Origin: Pseudomonas taeanensis MS-3
Lineage (GTDB): Bacteria > Pseudomonadota > Gammaproteobacteria > Pseudomonadales > Pseudomonadaceae
Direction of reading: 5' to 3'
Assembly: GCF_000498575.2 (NCBI RefSeq)
Contig: NZ_AWSQ01000001.1
Coordinates: forward strand, 219,048-283,047
DNA length: 64,000 bases
Under the pieces are notes generated by a model. It saw only the letters and a list, made by a program, of their open reading frames with translations, was not told the origin of the DNA and did no database searches. A program made the position numbers and the translations under genes. This document shows positions 63,003 to 64,000 of this stretch, piece after piece (position 1 is the first letter of the stretch; each line of letters opens with the position of its first letter).

Positions 63003-63226
63003 GTTCCTGTCGCCTTGATGTAACAAGATGTGATTTTTTGGGGTGGCAAGGCCGCCCGCCTCTGGCATCCTCTGCACCCCAATTGCGAGCCGCGGTCCAC
63101 CCCGCACATTGCACTTGCCGAGACCGGTGCTCACCGCGCCGAACCTCTCTCCAATAATAATTCGCCAGGGGCATGCGCCTTTCCCAAAAGGAGGTCGCCG
63201 CACACCCTGGGCCCGAGGAGTACTGT

Positions 63227-64000
63227 ATGAATGAACTGGTTAATTACCTCAACGGCCTCATCTGGAGTCCGGCACTGATTTATCTGTGCCTGGGTGTCGG
63301 CCTGTATTTCAGTCTGCGTGGCCGCTTCCTGCAGATTCGTCATTTCCGTGAAATGGCACGCCTGATATTCGCCGGCCGCACCGACAGCAATGGCATCACC
63401 TCCTTCCAGGCGCTGACCATGACCCTCGCTGGGCGCGTGGGTACCGGTAACATTGCCGGCGTTGCTACCGCCATCACCTTCGGTGGTCCGGGTGCAGTGT
63501 TCTGGATGTGGATGGTCGCCTTCCTCGGCGCCAGCTCGGCCTTTGTCGAGTCCACCCTCGGCCAGGTTTACAAGGAAGAGGTTCGCGGCCAGCACCGCGG
63601 TGGTCCGGCTTTCTTCATCGAGAAAGGCCTGGGCATGAAGTGGTACGCGGTGACCTTCGCCATCGTCACCATCTTCGCCTGTGGCCTGCTGCTGCCAGGC
63701 GTACAGGCCAATTCCATCGGCTCCGGCTTGCAGAACGCCATGGACATCCACCCCAACACCACTGCGGCGGTGCTGGCAATCATGCTCGGCATGATCATCT
63801 TCGGTGGAGTCAAGCGCATCGCCTCCTTCACCCAGGTCGTCGTGCCCTTCATGGCGCTGGGCTACATCATCGTCGCCTGTGTGATTGTCATGCTGCACAT
63901 CGAGCAACTGCCTGATGTGATCGCCCTGATCTTCAAGAGCGCCTTCGGCCTGCAAGCCGGGTTCGGCGCCATCCTCGGCCAGGCCATCATGTGGGGCGTC
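63227..64000 (+). CDS. Alanine/glycine:cation symporter (AGCS), 3' end outside window
   Basis: The frame is open from ATG 63227 to the window end (258 residues seen, about half of the usual 450-480). It matches the sodium:alanine symporter family: FLQIRHF near residue 40, LAGRVGTGNIAGVATAI, FVESTLGQVY and FFGG-type stretches including IFGGVKRIASF. GAGGAG lies seven bases before the start. With alanine dehydrogenase elsewhere in the window it could feed alanine use, though the two genes are more than 50 kb apart. Confidence 0.93.
   Translation, partial: MNELVNYLNGLIWSPALIYLCLGVGLYFSLRGRFLQIRHFREMARLIFAGRTDSNGITSFQALTMTLAGRVGTGNIAGVATAITFGGPGAVFWMWMVAFLGASSAFVESTLGQVYKEEVRGQHRGGPAFFIEKGLGMKWYAVTFAIVTIFACGLLLPGVQANSIGSGLQNAMDIHPNTTAAVLAIMLGMIIFGGVKRIASFTQVVVPFMALGYIIVACVIVMLHIEQLPDVIALIFKSAFGLQAGFGAILGQAIMWGV

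Overview
The window is a chromosomal segment of a Pseudomonas-type gammaproteobacterium. This rests on high GC, the conserved order transketolase / epd / pgk / fba beside an ArsR-methyltransferase gene and metK, a SAH riboswitch in front of ahcY, a Pseudomonas-type REP pair, and typical Pseudomonas housekeeping genes (dbpA, rhlE, ligB, yccS, bioA, rsmE). Species cannot be fixed from sequence reading alone. I see no rRNA, tRNA, insertion sequence, prophage or CRISPR array. The first 87 bases hold no gene I can assign.

Layout. 0-9.5 kb: zinc-ribbon membrane protein, dbpA, a REC-REC-GGDEF diguanylate cyclase, an orphan periplasmic binding protein, rhodanese, TfoX-like and macrodomain proteins, a flavoprotein and an SLC13-type permease. 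9.5-20.5 kb: Tat-exported intradiol dioxygenase-like protein, alanine dehydrogenase, a glutathione S-transferase followed by the stump of a second one, a slipin/NfeD pair, yccS, an HDOD protein, and small proteins. 20.6-28 kb: a lipoprotein, then on the minus strand the central-carbon set fba, pgk, epd and tktA, with two small lipoproteins (one MliC-like) between fba and pgk. 27.8-30.2 kb: ArsR-methyltransferase plus metK behind a strong palindrome. 30.2-33 kb: ligB broken by a frameshift, a cytochrome c lipoprotein and a MAPEG protein. 33-41.4 kb: a complete reductive pyrimidine catabolism locus (amidohydrolase and NCS1 permease on one side; dihydropyrimidinase, preT, preA on the other; a TetR/RutR-like regulator at the end). 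41.4-44 kb: promoter, SAH riboswitch, ahcY, repeat, metF. 44-45.6 kb: ppnN.

46-57 kb is the most distinctive part: a chemosensory cluster in one direction, made of a receptor-like protein without a sensor domain, a STAS protein, a REC-PP2C-HATPase protein, CheY, CheA, CheW, a large receptor, CheR, CheD and CheB. The STAS and phosphatase/kinase proteins form a likely partner-switching output attached to a chemotaxis-type signalling core. The main receptor ends in a WxxF-type tether, and CheA carries three copies of an AYGxFD motif where a P2 domain would normally be. The remainder (57-64 kb) holds rhlE, a YceI / cytochrome b561 pair, bioA, rsmE and the start of an alanine:cation symporter that runs off the end.

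Metabolic links: metK, ahcY and metF serve the SAM/methyl cycle and have two different control elements (a palindrome at an ArsR-type gene, and a riboswitch). The pyrimidine locus takes up and degrades uracil/thymine or hydantoin-like compounds to beta-amino acids. tktA, epd, pgk and fba join the pentose phosphate, PLP-precursor and glycolytic/gluconeogenic routes.
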